NCBI RefSeq assembly: GCF_024347355.1
Contig: NZ_AP025466.1
Span: 1,240,001-1,304,000, forward strand
Length of the DNA stretch: 64,000 bases
Source: Vibrio chagasii
Lineage (GTDB): Bacteria; Pseudomonadota; Gammaproteobacteria; Enterobacterales; Vibrionaceae
Reading direction: 5' to 3'
Part shown: piece after piece, positions 26,684 through 35,035 of the stretch
Layout of the letters: every line of letters begins with the position of its first letter
Numbering within the stretch: the stretch's first letter is position 1
The notes under the pieces: model-generated
Databases searched by the model: none
What the model saw: only the letters and a program-made list of their open reading frames with translations
What the model was told of the DNA's origin: nothing
Made by a program: the position numbers and the translations under genes

Positions 26684-27070
26684 ATGGTTACAGCGTTATA
26701 TGCTTCGTTGCTCACTTTGGTCATGTTATGGCTTTCTATTGAAGTGATTAAGCAAAGAAGAAAGAATCAAGTGGCACACGCAGATGGTGGTGTTGAATCG
26801 TTACAAGTGGCTCGTTCCGCTCAAAGTAATGCTATGGACTATATTCCGATTACCGTGATACTGATGGCGTTGCTCGAGTTCAACGGCGCCAATGTATGGC
26901 TGATCCACGTTATTGGTGTTGCTTTTGTTGCTGGTCGTATTATTCATGGGAAAAGCATCCTTGCTCGTAGTCTGAAGGGAAGAAAGCAAGGCATGTATTT
27001 GACCTTTGCCAGCATGGTGTCTTTAGTTGTTCTAAACTTGATTTATCTTCCTTTTGATAAGCTTATATAA
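26684..27070 (+). CDS. MAPEG family membrane protein
   Basis: 128 residues from the ATG at 26684 (AGGA 8 bases before); an ATG two codons earlier is too close to the ribosome site. Four membrane helices. It has the MAPEG pattern: ARSAQSNAMDYIPITVILMALLE after the first helix, then VIGVAFVAGRIIHG. The family includes membrane glutathione transferases and eicosanoid enzymes; in bacteria the activity is usually unproved. It is followed 8 bp later by another membrane protein gene, probably cotranscribed. Confidence 0.85.
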   Translation: MVTALYASLLTLVMLWLSIEVIKQRRKNQVAHADGGVESLQVARSAQSNAMDYIPITVILMALLEFNGANVWLIHVIGVAFVAGRIIHGKSILARSLKGRKQGMYLTFASMVSLVVLNLIYLPFDKLI

Positions 27071-27078
27071 GGACACGC

Positions 27079-27609
27079 ATGGCGTTACGCCTCCCTCCAC
27101 CATGGATGATTGTATTAACAGGGTTAGTGCTGAATATTCTGGCTATTGTTGTGTCGAGCCTAGTGCTCGACAAAATGGTGGTTGAACAAGCTCAGTATCG
27201 AGAGCGTCAACAGGGCAATGTATACTCGATTCAGTTGGCTTGGAATACGATTGAAACCTTAGAACGTAAGCGTGAATCTATGTTGTTGCACATGGATATC
27301 AGTACCTCTTCAAATTCGGCGGTGACACCGGAATTAGAAGAAGCAATGCGTGGTCAGCTTGGTGCGTGGGTCAGTGGCAAAGTCCCAGAGATTACCGTCG
27401 AAAACCTTTCTCAGATCATGATGTTGATAAACCAAGCTCAGCAATCACAACGTACACGTATCGATGACTTCTACCTTGATAATCTAACCTTATCTGAACG
27501 CCTCCAAGCTCTTGAAGAGCAGATGACCCTCTATAAAAATATTGCGCTCTTTCTTCAGATCTTTGGCTTAGCATTGATCCTTGCGCGTGACCTGGCGAGA
27601 CGAAATTAA
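27079..27609 (+). CDS. Two-helix membrane protein of unknown function
   Basis: 176 residues. A membrane helix lies at about 10-30 and another at about 153-170, enclosing a hydrophilic, largely helical stretch (RERQQGNVYSIQLAWNTIETLERKRESMLLHM and SERLQALEEQMTLYKN) that probably forms a periplasmic coiled coil. The topology resembles a sensor-like input module without an output domain. No family recognised. It lies 8 bp after the MAPEG gene. Confidence 0.75.
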   Translation: MALRLPPPWMIVLTGLVLNILAIVVSSLVLDKMVVEQAQYRERQQGNVYSIQLAWNTIETLERKRESMLLHMDISTSSNSAVTPELEEAMRGQLGAWVSGKVPEITVENLSQIMMLINQAQQSQRTRIDDFYLDNLTLSERLQALEEQMTLYKNIALFLQIFGLALILARDLARRN

Positions 27610-27643
27610 CCGTCGCATGCCTTAAGCCAGACCTGATGTCGAG

Positions 27644-28270
27644 TTATTGGCCCAGGTTAGGGTGCTGTTGCCCTTGGTACTTTGGAAGCTGGTCTTTAAG
27701 CTTTTTGAAGGTACTGAATGCATTGTTAGCTGATAAGCGATTCATTAACCAGTCAGGCAAAATACCACCCGCATTCGCATATGCCGTATAGGTGATGTGG
27801 GTCAGGCCATTGGTTAGAGGCTGCAAAACCCATAGCGCATCGACCTCGTTGATTCGAATATACCCCGACTCTTTAGCCAAGTAATTAGATGCATCTTTAA
27901 TGGTTAGGGTGAATTGACCGTCTTCTACTTCATATTTCGAATACGTCACCATATCTCGGTCTCGAGCAGGCCAAGGGGCTTTGAACTGGGTGTAGACGAT
28001 ATTCTCATTGTTAGATATTTGCATTAACACTTCACTGTGCGACACATTGTCGATCCAATTCTGTACGTTATCGCTGTCTTCCAACAATAAGAGAAAGCCT
28101 GAATAACTGGTTTCGACCTGCATTTGCGCTCGAACTTCAACAAGACCATTTCCATGGTTACGTTTATGAATGGTGATGCCGTTTTCGCTTTTGACGAACT
28201 GCCACGGAGTCGCGTAAGAAAGCGCTGAAAATAGACAGAGTCCAACTACCATAATCCTAGGTAATGTCAT
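27644..28270 (-). CDS. Exported START-domain protein
   Basis: 208 residues with a signal peptide (cleavage near ALSYA-TPW). The rest reads as a START/Bet v1-like lipid-binding fold: WQFVKSENGITIHKRNH, VEVRAQMQVETSYSGFLLLLEDSDNVQNWIDNV, WPARDRDMVTYSKYEV, ending in PDWLMNRLSANNAFSTFKKLK. Such bacterial proteins are thought to bind hydrophobic ligands in the periplasm; the ligand is unknown. It stands alone and is convergent with the preceding plus-strand gene. Confidence 0.85.
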   Translation of the reverse strand: MTLPRIMVVGLCLFSALSYATPWQFVKSENGITIHKRNHGNGLVEVRAQMQVETSYSGFLLLLEDSDNVQNWIDNVSHSEVLMQISNNENIVYTQFKAPWPARDRDMVTYSKYEVEDGQFTLTIKDASNYLAKESGYIRINEVDALWVLQPLTNGLTHITYTAYANAGGILPDWLMNRLSANNAFSTFKKLKDQLPKYQGQQHPNLGQ

Positions 28271-28433
28271 TATTCTTCCATGAAATGAAAAGCTTATCTG
28301 CCATGAGTATAGAATAAAAATAGGTTGGGTTCGCGTCGTAAGATGCTGCGTATTGAATATGGTTATTTGATATTGGGAAAAACGGAAGGCAGAGGGTCTT
28401 CCGTTTATAGAAGGGAGGATAGTGGCAATTTAT

Positions 28434-28910
28434 CTAGAGCTTATAGGCCTCAACCGTTTTTATAGTGGTCCAATTGTTGTCGGCATCTTGAATGAACTCT
28501 TGTGTGTTCTCCAACCAACGCTTTTGTACTGACTTGTCTAAGTTCAGATATAACTTTCCATCTTCTATTTTCCAAGCTTGTGGATCGGTTTCAAACTTCT
28601 TACCCATTGCCACACCAAAGGCGCAGTACCCACCATATTGAGGCGCATAGGCTTGTGGATCGGCGCGGAATTGGTCTCGGTTTTCACTGCTCACAAACTG
28701 ATAAATGGCATTTTTGTACGTTGCGGTGAATTCTGACGTGCCTTTCACTGGCCCTTTACTGTCGAAATAAGCAACCGGGTCGTAGCCTTTAATCGCGAGG
28801 TCGTTACTATCAACGCTCATATCAAGGTCAGCAGCCATTATTGAAAAGCTCGCGCCTAGTAACGCGGCTGTAAGAGTGATTTTTTGACTGGTCGATTTTA
28901 AATGTGACAT
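28434..28910 (-). CDS. Exported YHS-domain protein
   Basis: 158 residues with a signal peptide ending about SIMAA. The YHS domain is visible as LAIKGYDPVAYFDSKGPVKGTSEFTATYKNAIYQFVSSENRDQFRADPQAYAPQYGGYCAFGVAMGKK. YHS domains occur with metal-handling proteins; here only one such domain follows the signal, so it is a periplasmic YHS protein of unknown role. It is divergent from the AraC gene at 29021, with 110 bp between them; regulation by that neighbour is possible. Confidence 0.88.
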   Translation of the reverse strand: MSHLKSTSQKITLTAALLGASFSIMAADLDMSVDSNDLAIKGYDPVAYFDSKGPVKGTSEFTATYKNAIYQFVSSENRDQFRADPQAYAPQYGGYCAFGVAMGKKFETDPQAWKIEDGKLYLNLDKSVQKRWLENTQEFIQDADNNWTTIKTVEAYKL

Positions 28911-29020
28911 ATCAAGTTCCTTGTCAGTGTTAGTTAACTTGTATGAAATAAATTAGCCGACTGGTCCGGTCTATAGAGGGACAAAAGAACTAAAAAGTAA
29001 GCGAATCGTTCGGAGGATGC

Positions 29021-29845
29021 ATGGATCTGCTGTCACAGTTGATGGAACACTTCTCGATACGCACCGGTGTTTTCTATTCTGGGAACTTGTGTGGGGTATC
29101 GTCATTCAACGCGCAACAGGGTAAAGAAGGGCACCTTCATGTATTGAGTGCCGGTGAGTTGACTCTATCGAGCTCTAGTATGGAACACAGGAAGCTCTCT
29201 CAGCCTTGTATCATCTACTTACCCAATAGCACACCACACGCGATTGAAGGGGTTGGAGACGGTGCAGAAGTTGTGTGTGCGAGTGTGGAATACCGTTCAG
29301 GGCAAATGAATCCTCTATTGTCTGCTCTTCCTGACGTGATCGTGATTCCGTTTGAAGACGCACCTAACCTTATGCCGGTGATTGAGGTGCTGTTTCGAGA
29401 ATCGAACCAAGAGTTATCAGACCAGCAATACTTAATGGATAAGTTGAGTGACGCGCTAATGGCTTTGATTTTCCGCCATCTCATTGAACAACAGCAAATC
29501 GATCAAGGCGTATTTTCTGCGCTTGCTCACCCACGACTTGCTCCGGTAGTGACCGCCATTCACCTAATGCCAGCTCGACACTTTTCGATAGAGAAAATGG
29601 CTTCATTGGCGGCGATGTCTCGAACTCAGTTCATCGAAGCATTTAAGCGCGAGGTGGGCGAAACTCCGGGTGATTATGTCCAAAAGTGGCGTGTGTCTGT
29701 GGCTCAATCGTTGCTGTTGCAAAACAAGCCCATCAACTGGGTCGCGGATGAAGTGGGGTACAACAGTTATTCTGGATTTTCGCGAGCTTTCCAGCATGTC
29801 GCGGGAATGTCGCCGCGTTTATGGCTAAAGCAAAATGTAACGTGA
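29021..29845 (+). CDS. AraC family regulator with cupin sensor domain
   Basis: 274 residues. The N-terminal half (about 1-150) is a cupin-like ligand domain (CIIYLPNSTPHAIEGVGDGAEVVCASVEY). The C-terminal half has two helix-turn-helix units: FSIEKMASLAAMSRTQFIEAFKREVGETPGDYVQKWRV and PINWVADEVGYNSYSGFSRAFQHVAGMSPRLW. This is the AraC subgroup often placed next to the oxidoreductase or membrane gene that it controls. Divergent from the YHS gene. Effector unknown. Confidence 0.92.
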   Translation: MDLLSQLMEHFSIRTGVFYSGNLCGVSSFNAQQGKEGHLHVLSAGELTLSSSSMEHRKLSQPCIIYLPNSTPHAIEGVGDGAEVVCASVEYRSGQMNPLLSALPDVIVIPFEDAPNLMPVIEVLFRESNQELSDQQYLMDKLSDALMALIFRHLIEQQQIDQGVFSALAHPRLAPVVTAIHLMPARHFSIEKMASLAAMSRTQFIEAFKREVGETPGDYVQKWRVSVAQSLLLQNKPINWVADEVGYNSYSGFSRAFQHVAGMSPRLWLKQNVT

Positions 29846-30005
29846 AGCGCTTGCAACCCTACCTGCAATATGGCTATTAGCATGAGACTGGCCTATGTTT
29901 TAGCGGAAATTGAGCGTAGTTTGTTCATTTCTCGAATGACGGTGTAAAAAGGTGGACTTTATAAGCTTGTTGTAACATCCTGCCCGTCCTATTTTATCAG
30001 ACATC

Positions 30006-30061
30006 AATGAGACGAAGTGCCTGCTGAACATTATTCAGCCTCCCGTATCTCATTAAAGCAC
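30006..30061 (+). other. Structured 5' leader of the QueD-like gene
   Basis: AATGAGA (30006-30012) pairs with TCTCATT (30048-30054), enclosing a GCTGAA/TTCAGC hairpin (30023-30039). GTGC inside the outer loop (30017-30020) can pair with GCAC (30058-30061) just before the Shine-Dalgarno AAGGAG (30063-30068), which would form a pseudoknot. No known riboswitch consensus is matched. Confidence 0.4.
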
Positions 30062-30074
30062 TAAGGAGTTCCAC

Positions 30075-30953
30075 TTGAACCTATTTGTAAGAGACCTTAC
30101 CGTTATCGATTCTTCATACATCTGTGAACACAGAGGGGTCGTAGGAGATAGTTGGATTTTAGATGTCACCATGTCTGGTGAACTGAATGAAATGAGCATG
30201 GTTTTAGACTTTAGCAGAGTCAAAAAACAGATCAAAAACCTTGTTGATCAGCATGTCGATCACCGTTTACTGCTACCAATGAAAAATGCAGCGATCGTGC
30301 ATCAAGCAAGTAAACCGGGCTACGCAAAAGTCGATGTATTGCGTGGTGATAAGAGTCTTCACTTGCACTGCCCTGATGAAGCTTACTGTCTGGTTGATGC
30401 AGAGGCGATCACAATCGAGAGCGTGACCGCACACGTTTATGACATTCTTCGCGATAACCTTCCAAGCAACGTCACAGGGTTAGAGATCACCCTTCGCCAC
30501 GAGAACATTAATGGTGCGTTCTACCACTATACCCATGGTTTGAAAAAGCATGATGGTAACTGTCAGCGTATCGCGCATGGCCACCGTTCTCCGGTTGAAA
30601 TTGTGGTTGACGGTCAGCGTGATGAACAACGTGAGCTAGAGTTTGCTAAGCGTTGGGAAGACATCTATCTAGGTTCTAAAGAAGACCAAGTTTCTGTTTC
30701 ATCATTAAACCTAAGCGAGCATGCCAAGAGTGTGAATGACGAAAGCCACTATGGTTTTAGTTACATGGCCCCACAAGGTGAGTTTGAGTTAGCGATTGCT
30801 AAGAGTGAAACAGAGATCTTGCCAACGGATACCACGGTGGAATTACTGGCAGGCTATATTGCAGATCAAGTTGCTCCAAGTTTGGTAGAAAACCAATCAC
30901 TACAAATTGTGGCTTATGAAGGTGTAGGTAAAGGCGCGATGGCGTTCCGATAA
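30075..30953 (+). CDS. QueD/PTPS-like protein with two tandem domains
   Basis: 292 residues, starting with TTG (AAGGAG 6 bases upstream); no better ATG exists. It looks like two 6-pyruvoyl-tetrahydropterin-synthase (QueD) folds in a row. The first (about 1-120) keeps LDVTMSGELNEMSMVLDFSRVKKQIKN...VDHRLLLP but has GDSW in place of the metal-binding His-x-His motif. The second (about 130-290) has HDGNCQRIAHGHRSPVEIVVDG with metal-type histidines. QueD makes 6-carboxy-tetrahydropterin for queuosine; here the reaction is unproven. Probably single gene, with terminator. Confidence 0.8.
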   Translation: MNLFVRDLTVIDSSYICEHRGVVGDSWILDVTMSGELNEMSMVLDFSRVKKQIKNLVDQHVDHRLLLPMKNAAIVHQASKPGYAKVDVLRGDKSLHLHCPDEAYCLVDAEAITIESVTAHVYDILRDNLPSNVTGLEITLRHENINGAFYHYTHGLKKHDGNCQRIAHGHRSPVEIVVDGQRDEQRELEFAKRWEDIYLGSKEDQVSVSSLNLSEHAKSVNDESHYGFSYMAPQGEFELAIAKSETEILPTDTTVELLAGYIADQVAPSLVENQSLQIVAYEGVGKGAMAFR

Positions 30954-30993
30954 CACCTCACGGTGACGCAAGTTCACTTTCTATCAGAACAAA

Positions 30994-31023
30994 AAAGGCA
31001 AGATACTAAGTTATCTTGCCTTT
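30994..31023. terminator. Bidirectional terminator
   Basis: AAAGGCAAGATA/TATCTTGCCTTT, 6-base loop, T-rich on both strands. It separates the QueD-like gene from the convergent acyltransferase. Confidence 0.88.
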
Positions 31024-31075
31024 CTTTTTTGTGGCTAGTTAAACCGAGAAGGTTATTAGCGCGATTTTTTTGGTG

Positions 31076-32116
31076 CTAACGAAGCAGTACGTGTCGCAGT
31101 GGGCTTTTCTCAATCGCAACGACTAACCCAAAGCTGAGTAATACGGTGCCAAAGAATACGGTTAGGTCTTTTGCTAGCTCCGTAATGCCCAATACACCGC
31201 AGACATTGAACAGCAAGATGATGATTAATAGGTGACTAACGTAGATACCCAACATGCGATTTGAGATAGCACGAACCCATCCATAATTGCCCACGTTTGG
31301 ATTGGCTAGAAGCCACATAAACGTGCCCATTCCCCATAGCGCAGTACCAAACAAGAAATCATGGATGTTGAATGCGATGTCGAATTTAGACAGCCATGCT
31401 GCTTCAGCAAAATGAATGCCCATGCCTAACAATATTAATCCTAGCGCCTTAGCCGACGACACTTTCCATTGATACTGACGAATAAGAAAACCCAAGGTGA
31501 CCATCAATGTGCTGAAGAACGGGCCGTTACGGGTAAAGAAAGGTGCTTCCAGTCCAGTCAGGCTTGTATAACTTCCCGCTAAAACACCGTAGATGTAGAG
31601 TCCAGCTGCGAGAGGCAATAAAAGCTTATCGAGCTTCATCTCAACCATCAAAGCGATGATCAAAACTGCGAAGACTAAAGCTGGGATAAACCATAAATGC
31701 ACTAAACCACCCTCTAAGAAAGAGTTGAGCGGTGTGCTCATCAGAAAGCCCCAGTAGCCTTGGCGTTCGCCCAGATAACCGAGCTCTTCAACCCTAGCGA
31801 GGTTGAATGGCATCACTAAGCAAATGATGCTCCATGCCAACCAAACTTTAAGCAGTGGTTTCGAGTAATTGATGACGGTCTCCCAAGGAGATGAGACGAG
31901 CTTAGGTTGAATCAGATAACCTGAAATTAGAAAGAACAGAGGTACTGCAAAGCGCGCGGCTTGATTAAGAATGTAACCAATCCATGGCACGTCATTGATT
32001 TGCCAATAAGTAAGGGCCATTTGGCCATGTAAGCCAATGATCGCCAAGATAGCAATCACTCGACCCAACTCGATACTGGCGATGCGTTGTGAAGGCGTAT
32101 TTTGAACGGAAGACAT
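31076..32116 (-). CDS. Membrane acyltransferase, acyltransferase 3 family
   Basis: 346 residues with about ten membrane spans. The family signature is near the N-terminus: IELGRVIAILAIIGLHGQMA (the Arg/His pair of the active site) and FAVPLFFLISGYL. These enzymes O-acylate polysaccharides or other envelope molecules at the inner membrane. No neighbouring polysaccharide genes reveal the acceptor. The downstream neighbour (an AEC transporter) lies 122 bp upstream on the same strand, so cotranscription is possible. Confidence 0.88.
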   Translation of the reverse strand: MSSVQNTPSQRIASIELGRVIAILAIIGLHGQMALTYWQINDVPWIGYILNQAARFAVPLFFLISGYLIQPKLVSSPWETVINYSKPLLKVWLAWSIICLVMPFNLARVEELGYLGERQGYWGFLMSTPLNSFLEGGLVHLWFIPALVFAVLIIALMVEMKLDKLLLPLAAGLYIYGVLAGSYTSLTGLEAPFFTRNGPFFSTLMVTLGFLIRQYQWKVSSAKALGLILLGMGIHFAEAAWLSKFDIAFNIHDFLFGTALWGMGTFMWLLANPNVGNYGWVRAISNRMLGIYVSHLLIIILLFNVCGVLGITELAKDLTVFFGTVLLSFGLVVAIEKSPLRHVLLR

Positions 32117-32238
32117 ATCAGATCTCTAAGAAAATTTTCGTAGAATCTAGCAGCCTTTCTGTTGAGCCAGTTAGCGCTAAATCAAGGGTTGCGACCTTTA
32201 TATGAAGGCACGTATAGATTCTTTGAAGCCTGTCGCAG

Positions 32239-33195
32239 CTATAGTAAACCCATTGCAGTAAGTGCAAAGATGCCAAGCGTACAAGTGATAAGCGAGCCCA
32301 TTGTTGTGAGTGCGATAATATTGGCAGCGAGCGTTGCATTCCCACCCATTGCACGTGCCATGACGTAACTCGCGGCTGCGGTTGGCGCTGCACTCATCAG
32401 GAAAATAAGACCAAGATCGAGCCCTTCAAAGCCCAAGACCAGTGCTGCTAAAGTAATAAGCAAGGGTGAAACAATGAGTCGGTAACTTGAGGAAAACCAA
32501 GTCGCGAGTTTCTCTTGTTTGAGAGAGCTGATATCCAATGAACCACCTGTACAAAGTAAAGCCAAAGGCAATGTCATTTTTGCCAAGTATTGCCCAGCGT
32601 CAGTGACCATCTTAGGGATTGGAATAGACAATGCGTAACAGAAAACACCGAGGAAAATGGCGATAATCAGAGGGTTCTTGGTTATTGATTTGGCGATTGC
32701 TTGAATGGCTTTATCGCCGGTGTCTGTGCCTTTAGGAGTTAGGGTAATCACCGCTTGAATGTTGTAGAGCACTGTAATAGATGCAACATAGATAGCAGCC
32801 AGTGCCACGCCTTGGTTGCCGTAGATATTGGCGACATACGCTAAACCTATGATGCCAGTATTCGCCCGAAACCCACCTTGGATGATAACGCCTTGGTCCT
32901 TCGACTCTTTAAACAATAACTTGGTGGATAGAGTAGCAATTAAGAAAAAGGCGAAATTAGCGGCTAAAGCAAATAGTACTAAGGTACTGCTTGCAGAGAA
33001 GTCATGTTCGGACTGAACAATACTCAAGAACAGCATTGCAGGTAAGGTGATTTGAAAAACAATTTTAGAGGCGACATCAATGAAGTTGTCATTGATTAAG
33101 CCAATTCGCTTGAGCATCACACCAAGAAACAACATCAAACAAATAGGGCCTGTTACTGACGCCGAAAACGCAAACTGTTCCCAAAGTGTGTTCAT
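32239..33195 (-). CDS. AEC family transporter
   Basis: 318 residues, ten predicted membrane spans in two five-helix repeats, which is the auxin-efflux-carrier/malonate-transporter family pattern: LFLGVMLKRIGLINDNFIDVASKIVFQITLPAMLF at the start and GFRANTGIIGLAYVANIYG in the middle, with LALLCTGGSLD later. Likely moves a carboxylate across the inner membrane; substrate unknown. Divergent from a TetR-family gene 163 bp away, which may control it. Confidence 0.88.
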   Translation of the reverse strand: MNTLWEQFAFSASVTGPICLMLFLGVMLKRIGLINDNFIDVASKIVFQITLPAMLFLSIVQSEHDFSASSTLVLFALAANFAFFLIATLSTKLLFKESKDQGVIIQGGFRANTGIIGLAYVANIYGNQGVALAAIYVASITVLYNIQAVITLTPKGTDTGDKAIQAIAKSITKNPLIIAIFLGVFCYALSIPIPKMVTDAGQYLAKMTLPLALLCTGGSLDISSLKQEKLATWFSSSYRLIVSPLLITLAALVLGFEGLDLGLIFLMSAAPTAAASYVMARAMGGNATLAANIIALTTMGSLITCTLGIFALTAMGLL

Positions 33196-33358
33196 TATTT
33201 TTCCTTAAACTTAGCCAACTTCAATATCCTTTGAATACTGTCGCATTTTTCCACAATTCTTTGAGAAGAGAAATTGAATCCCAATAGATAAGTAAAAATC
33301 TTTGAAAAAAAGAACGAACGTGCTAAAAATAACGTATCAGATTTATCCTTGGTGAATA

Positions 33359-33952
33359 ATGAGTAAAGGAAAGATAACCAAAGAGTATATTTTGAGTCAT
33401 GCATTCGCACTTGCGAGTGAAAACGGGCTTGAGAGTTTGACGATTGGCGAATTAGCCAAACAGTGTGGCATGTCTAAGAGTGGCCTGTTTGCGCACTTCA
33501 ACTCTAAGGAGAACCTGCAGCTCTCTGTACTCGAATATTCCAACGCTATATTCACCGAGCGAGTCATCATTCCAGCAAGAGAGCTTGGTGATGCTGACAT
33601 TGAAGCGAAGTTAAAACAGTTGCTCGATAACTGGCTGGGTTGGAACCATTCGTTTCAAGGTAGCTGCATGTTTATTGATGCGTGGAAAGATGCTGGTAGT
33701 GAAACGTCTGTGATTCAGAAAGCGCTGCAGAAAACCATTTCGGTCTGGATTGACTACTTGACGATTCAGGTAGCAAAAGCGGTTGAGAGTCAGCAGTTTA
33801 GACCCGACTTAGATCCAAAACAGGCAACTTTTGAGCTATATGGTCTCTATCTGAGCGCGAACTTGTTTTACTCGTTACGAGGCCAACAAGCGAGCCACAC
33901 GCATTTTTGGAGCGGTGTAGAGCGCTTAATCGCTAGCTGGAAAGCGGCTTAA
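33359..33952 (+). CDS. TetR/AcrR family repressor
   Basis: 197 residues. The N-terminal helix-turn-helix is typical: KEYILSHAFALASENGLESLTIGELAKQCGMSKSGLFAHFNSKENLQLSVLEY. The remaining helical domain (about 75-195) should bind a small ligand. Divergent from the AEC transporter gene, which is the usual geometry for a TetR repressor and its target. Confidence 0.93.
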   Translation: MSKGKITKEYILSHAFALASENGLESLTIGELAKQCGMSKSGLFAHFNSKENLQLSVLEYSNAIFTERVIIPARELGDADIEAKLKQLLDNWLGWNHSFQGSCMFIDAWKDAGSETSVIQKALQKTISVWIDYLTIQVAKAVESQQFRPDLDPKQATFELYGLYLSANLFYSLRGQQASHTHFWSGVERLIASWKAA

Positions 33953-34096
33953 CTCGCGTCTAACAATTTTAAGAGAAGTGGCGGCAAGCACGTGTACACA
34001 GCTTTGCCCCATTTTTTATACTAACAAATAGCACGGTCGTTCGTTTTTCTGGCCGAGCTCGATCCGCCAATGAAGATGGCGATACAAGGAATAGTC

Positions 34097-34945
34097 ATGA
34101 GTGACAAAATCTACTTTAATACATCGAACAAATTCAGCGTCAAGCGCAGCCTGATTGGTGCAACAACCAACCTGCACTACATCTTAGCGCCGAGCCATGC
34201 AAAGAAAACAGCGCGTAAGTTATTGCTCACGCCAATGCGTACCGAGCAGAAAAATGCTGATCCACAAGGGTTGATCAAGAGCGAAATTAAAGGCCGCGAT
34301 GGCGTTCTTAAAACTTACTCTCTAGGTACTGGGCCAGTTTGGGTATTAACTCATGGTTGGTCAGGGACTGCGAGTCAGCTCTTTCCTTTGATGGAACACA
34401 TCGCAGCTAAAGGTTTTACCGCTCTGGCTTACGATCACCCGGCGCATGGCGGCAGCGATGGCGTGCATGGTCATATTCCGGCGTTTGTGAACGGCCTTGA
34501 GGCGATTCTTGACTCGGTGGGTGAAGTGGCAGGCTTAGTTGGTCACAGCATGGGTACCGCTTCTGCGTTGGAATGTAAGCACGTTAAATTGGAAAACAAA
34601 CCATTGTTGCTGATTGCACCTGTATTGGATTACCTCGATAACCTGTTCGGCAGCGTTGCTCGTTCAGGGTACTCAATGAAGTTGTTTGAGGCGGTAGTGG
34701 GAGAAGTAGAAGAACAGTTTAATTACCCAATCCAGTCTGTCGATCCCTATGGCAAGCTCGCGCTGCGTCAGTCTCAGACAATCATTGTGCATGATGAGCA
34801 AGACAAGTTTACCAAGTTTGATGTGTCACAGCGTGCAGCGAATGAAATGGATCGCGTTACCTTGATTGCTACTCAAGGGCAGGGCCATGGTCGAGTGATG
34901 AAGTGCCCTCAGGTATTTGAGAGTTTTGATACCTTGATTAGCTAG
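34097..34945 (+). CDS. Alpha/beta hydrolase
   Basis: 282 residues from the ATG at 34097, preceded by AAGGAATAGTC; a frame nine codons longer lacks a ribosome site. Hydrolase fold with the nucleophile elbow GHSMGT (Ser of the triad), VWVLTHGWSGTASQLFPLMEHIAAKGF as the oxyanion strand, and a late GQGHGRVMKC with the likely catalytic His. Cytoplasmic esterase-like enzyme; substrate unknown. It is followed by a terminator shared with the chitinase. Confidence 0.88.
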   Translation: MSDKIYFNTSNKFSVKRSLIGATTNLHYILAPSHAKKTARKLLLTPMRTEQKNADPQGLIKSEIKGRDGVLKTYSLGTGPVWVLTHGWSGTASQLFPLMEHIAAKGFTALAYDHPAHGGSDGVHGHIPAFVNGLEAILDSVGEVAGLVGHSMGTASALECKHVKLENKPLLLIAPVLDYLDNLFGSVARSGYSMKLFEAVVGEVEEQFNYPIQSVDPYGKLALRQSQTIIVHDEQDKFTKFDVSQRAANEMDRVTLIATQGQGHGRVMKCPQVFESFDTLIS

Positions 34946-34963
34946 GTTCAGAAAAAACAACAA

Positions 34964-34995
34964 AAAGGCCAACCAGACATTTCTAGTTGGCCTTT
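34964..34995. terminator. Bidirectional terminator between hydrolase and chitinase
   Basis: AAAGGCCAAC/GTTGGCCTTT with T-rich tracts on both sides (TTTTGTTGTTTTTTC on the minus strand). Confidence 0.85.
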
Positions 34996-35035
34996 GCTTT
35001 TAGGTGTTTAGTGAGTATTTAGCTAAAACCTATTT

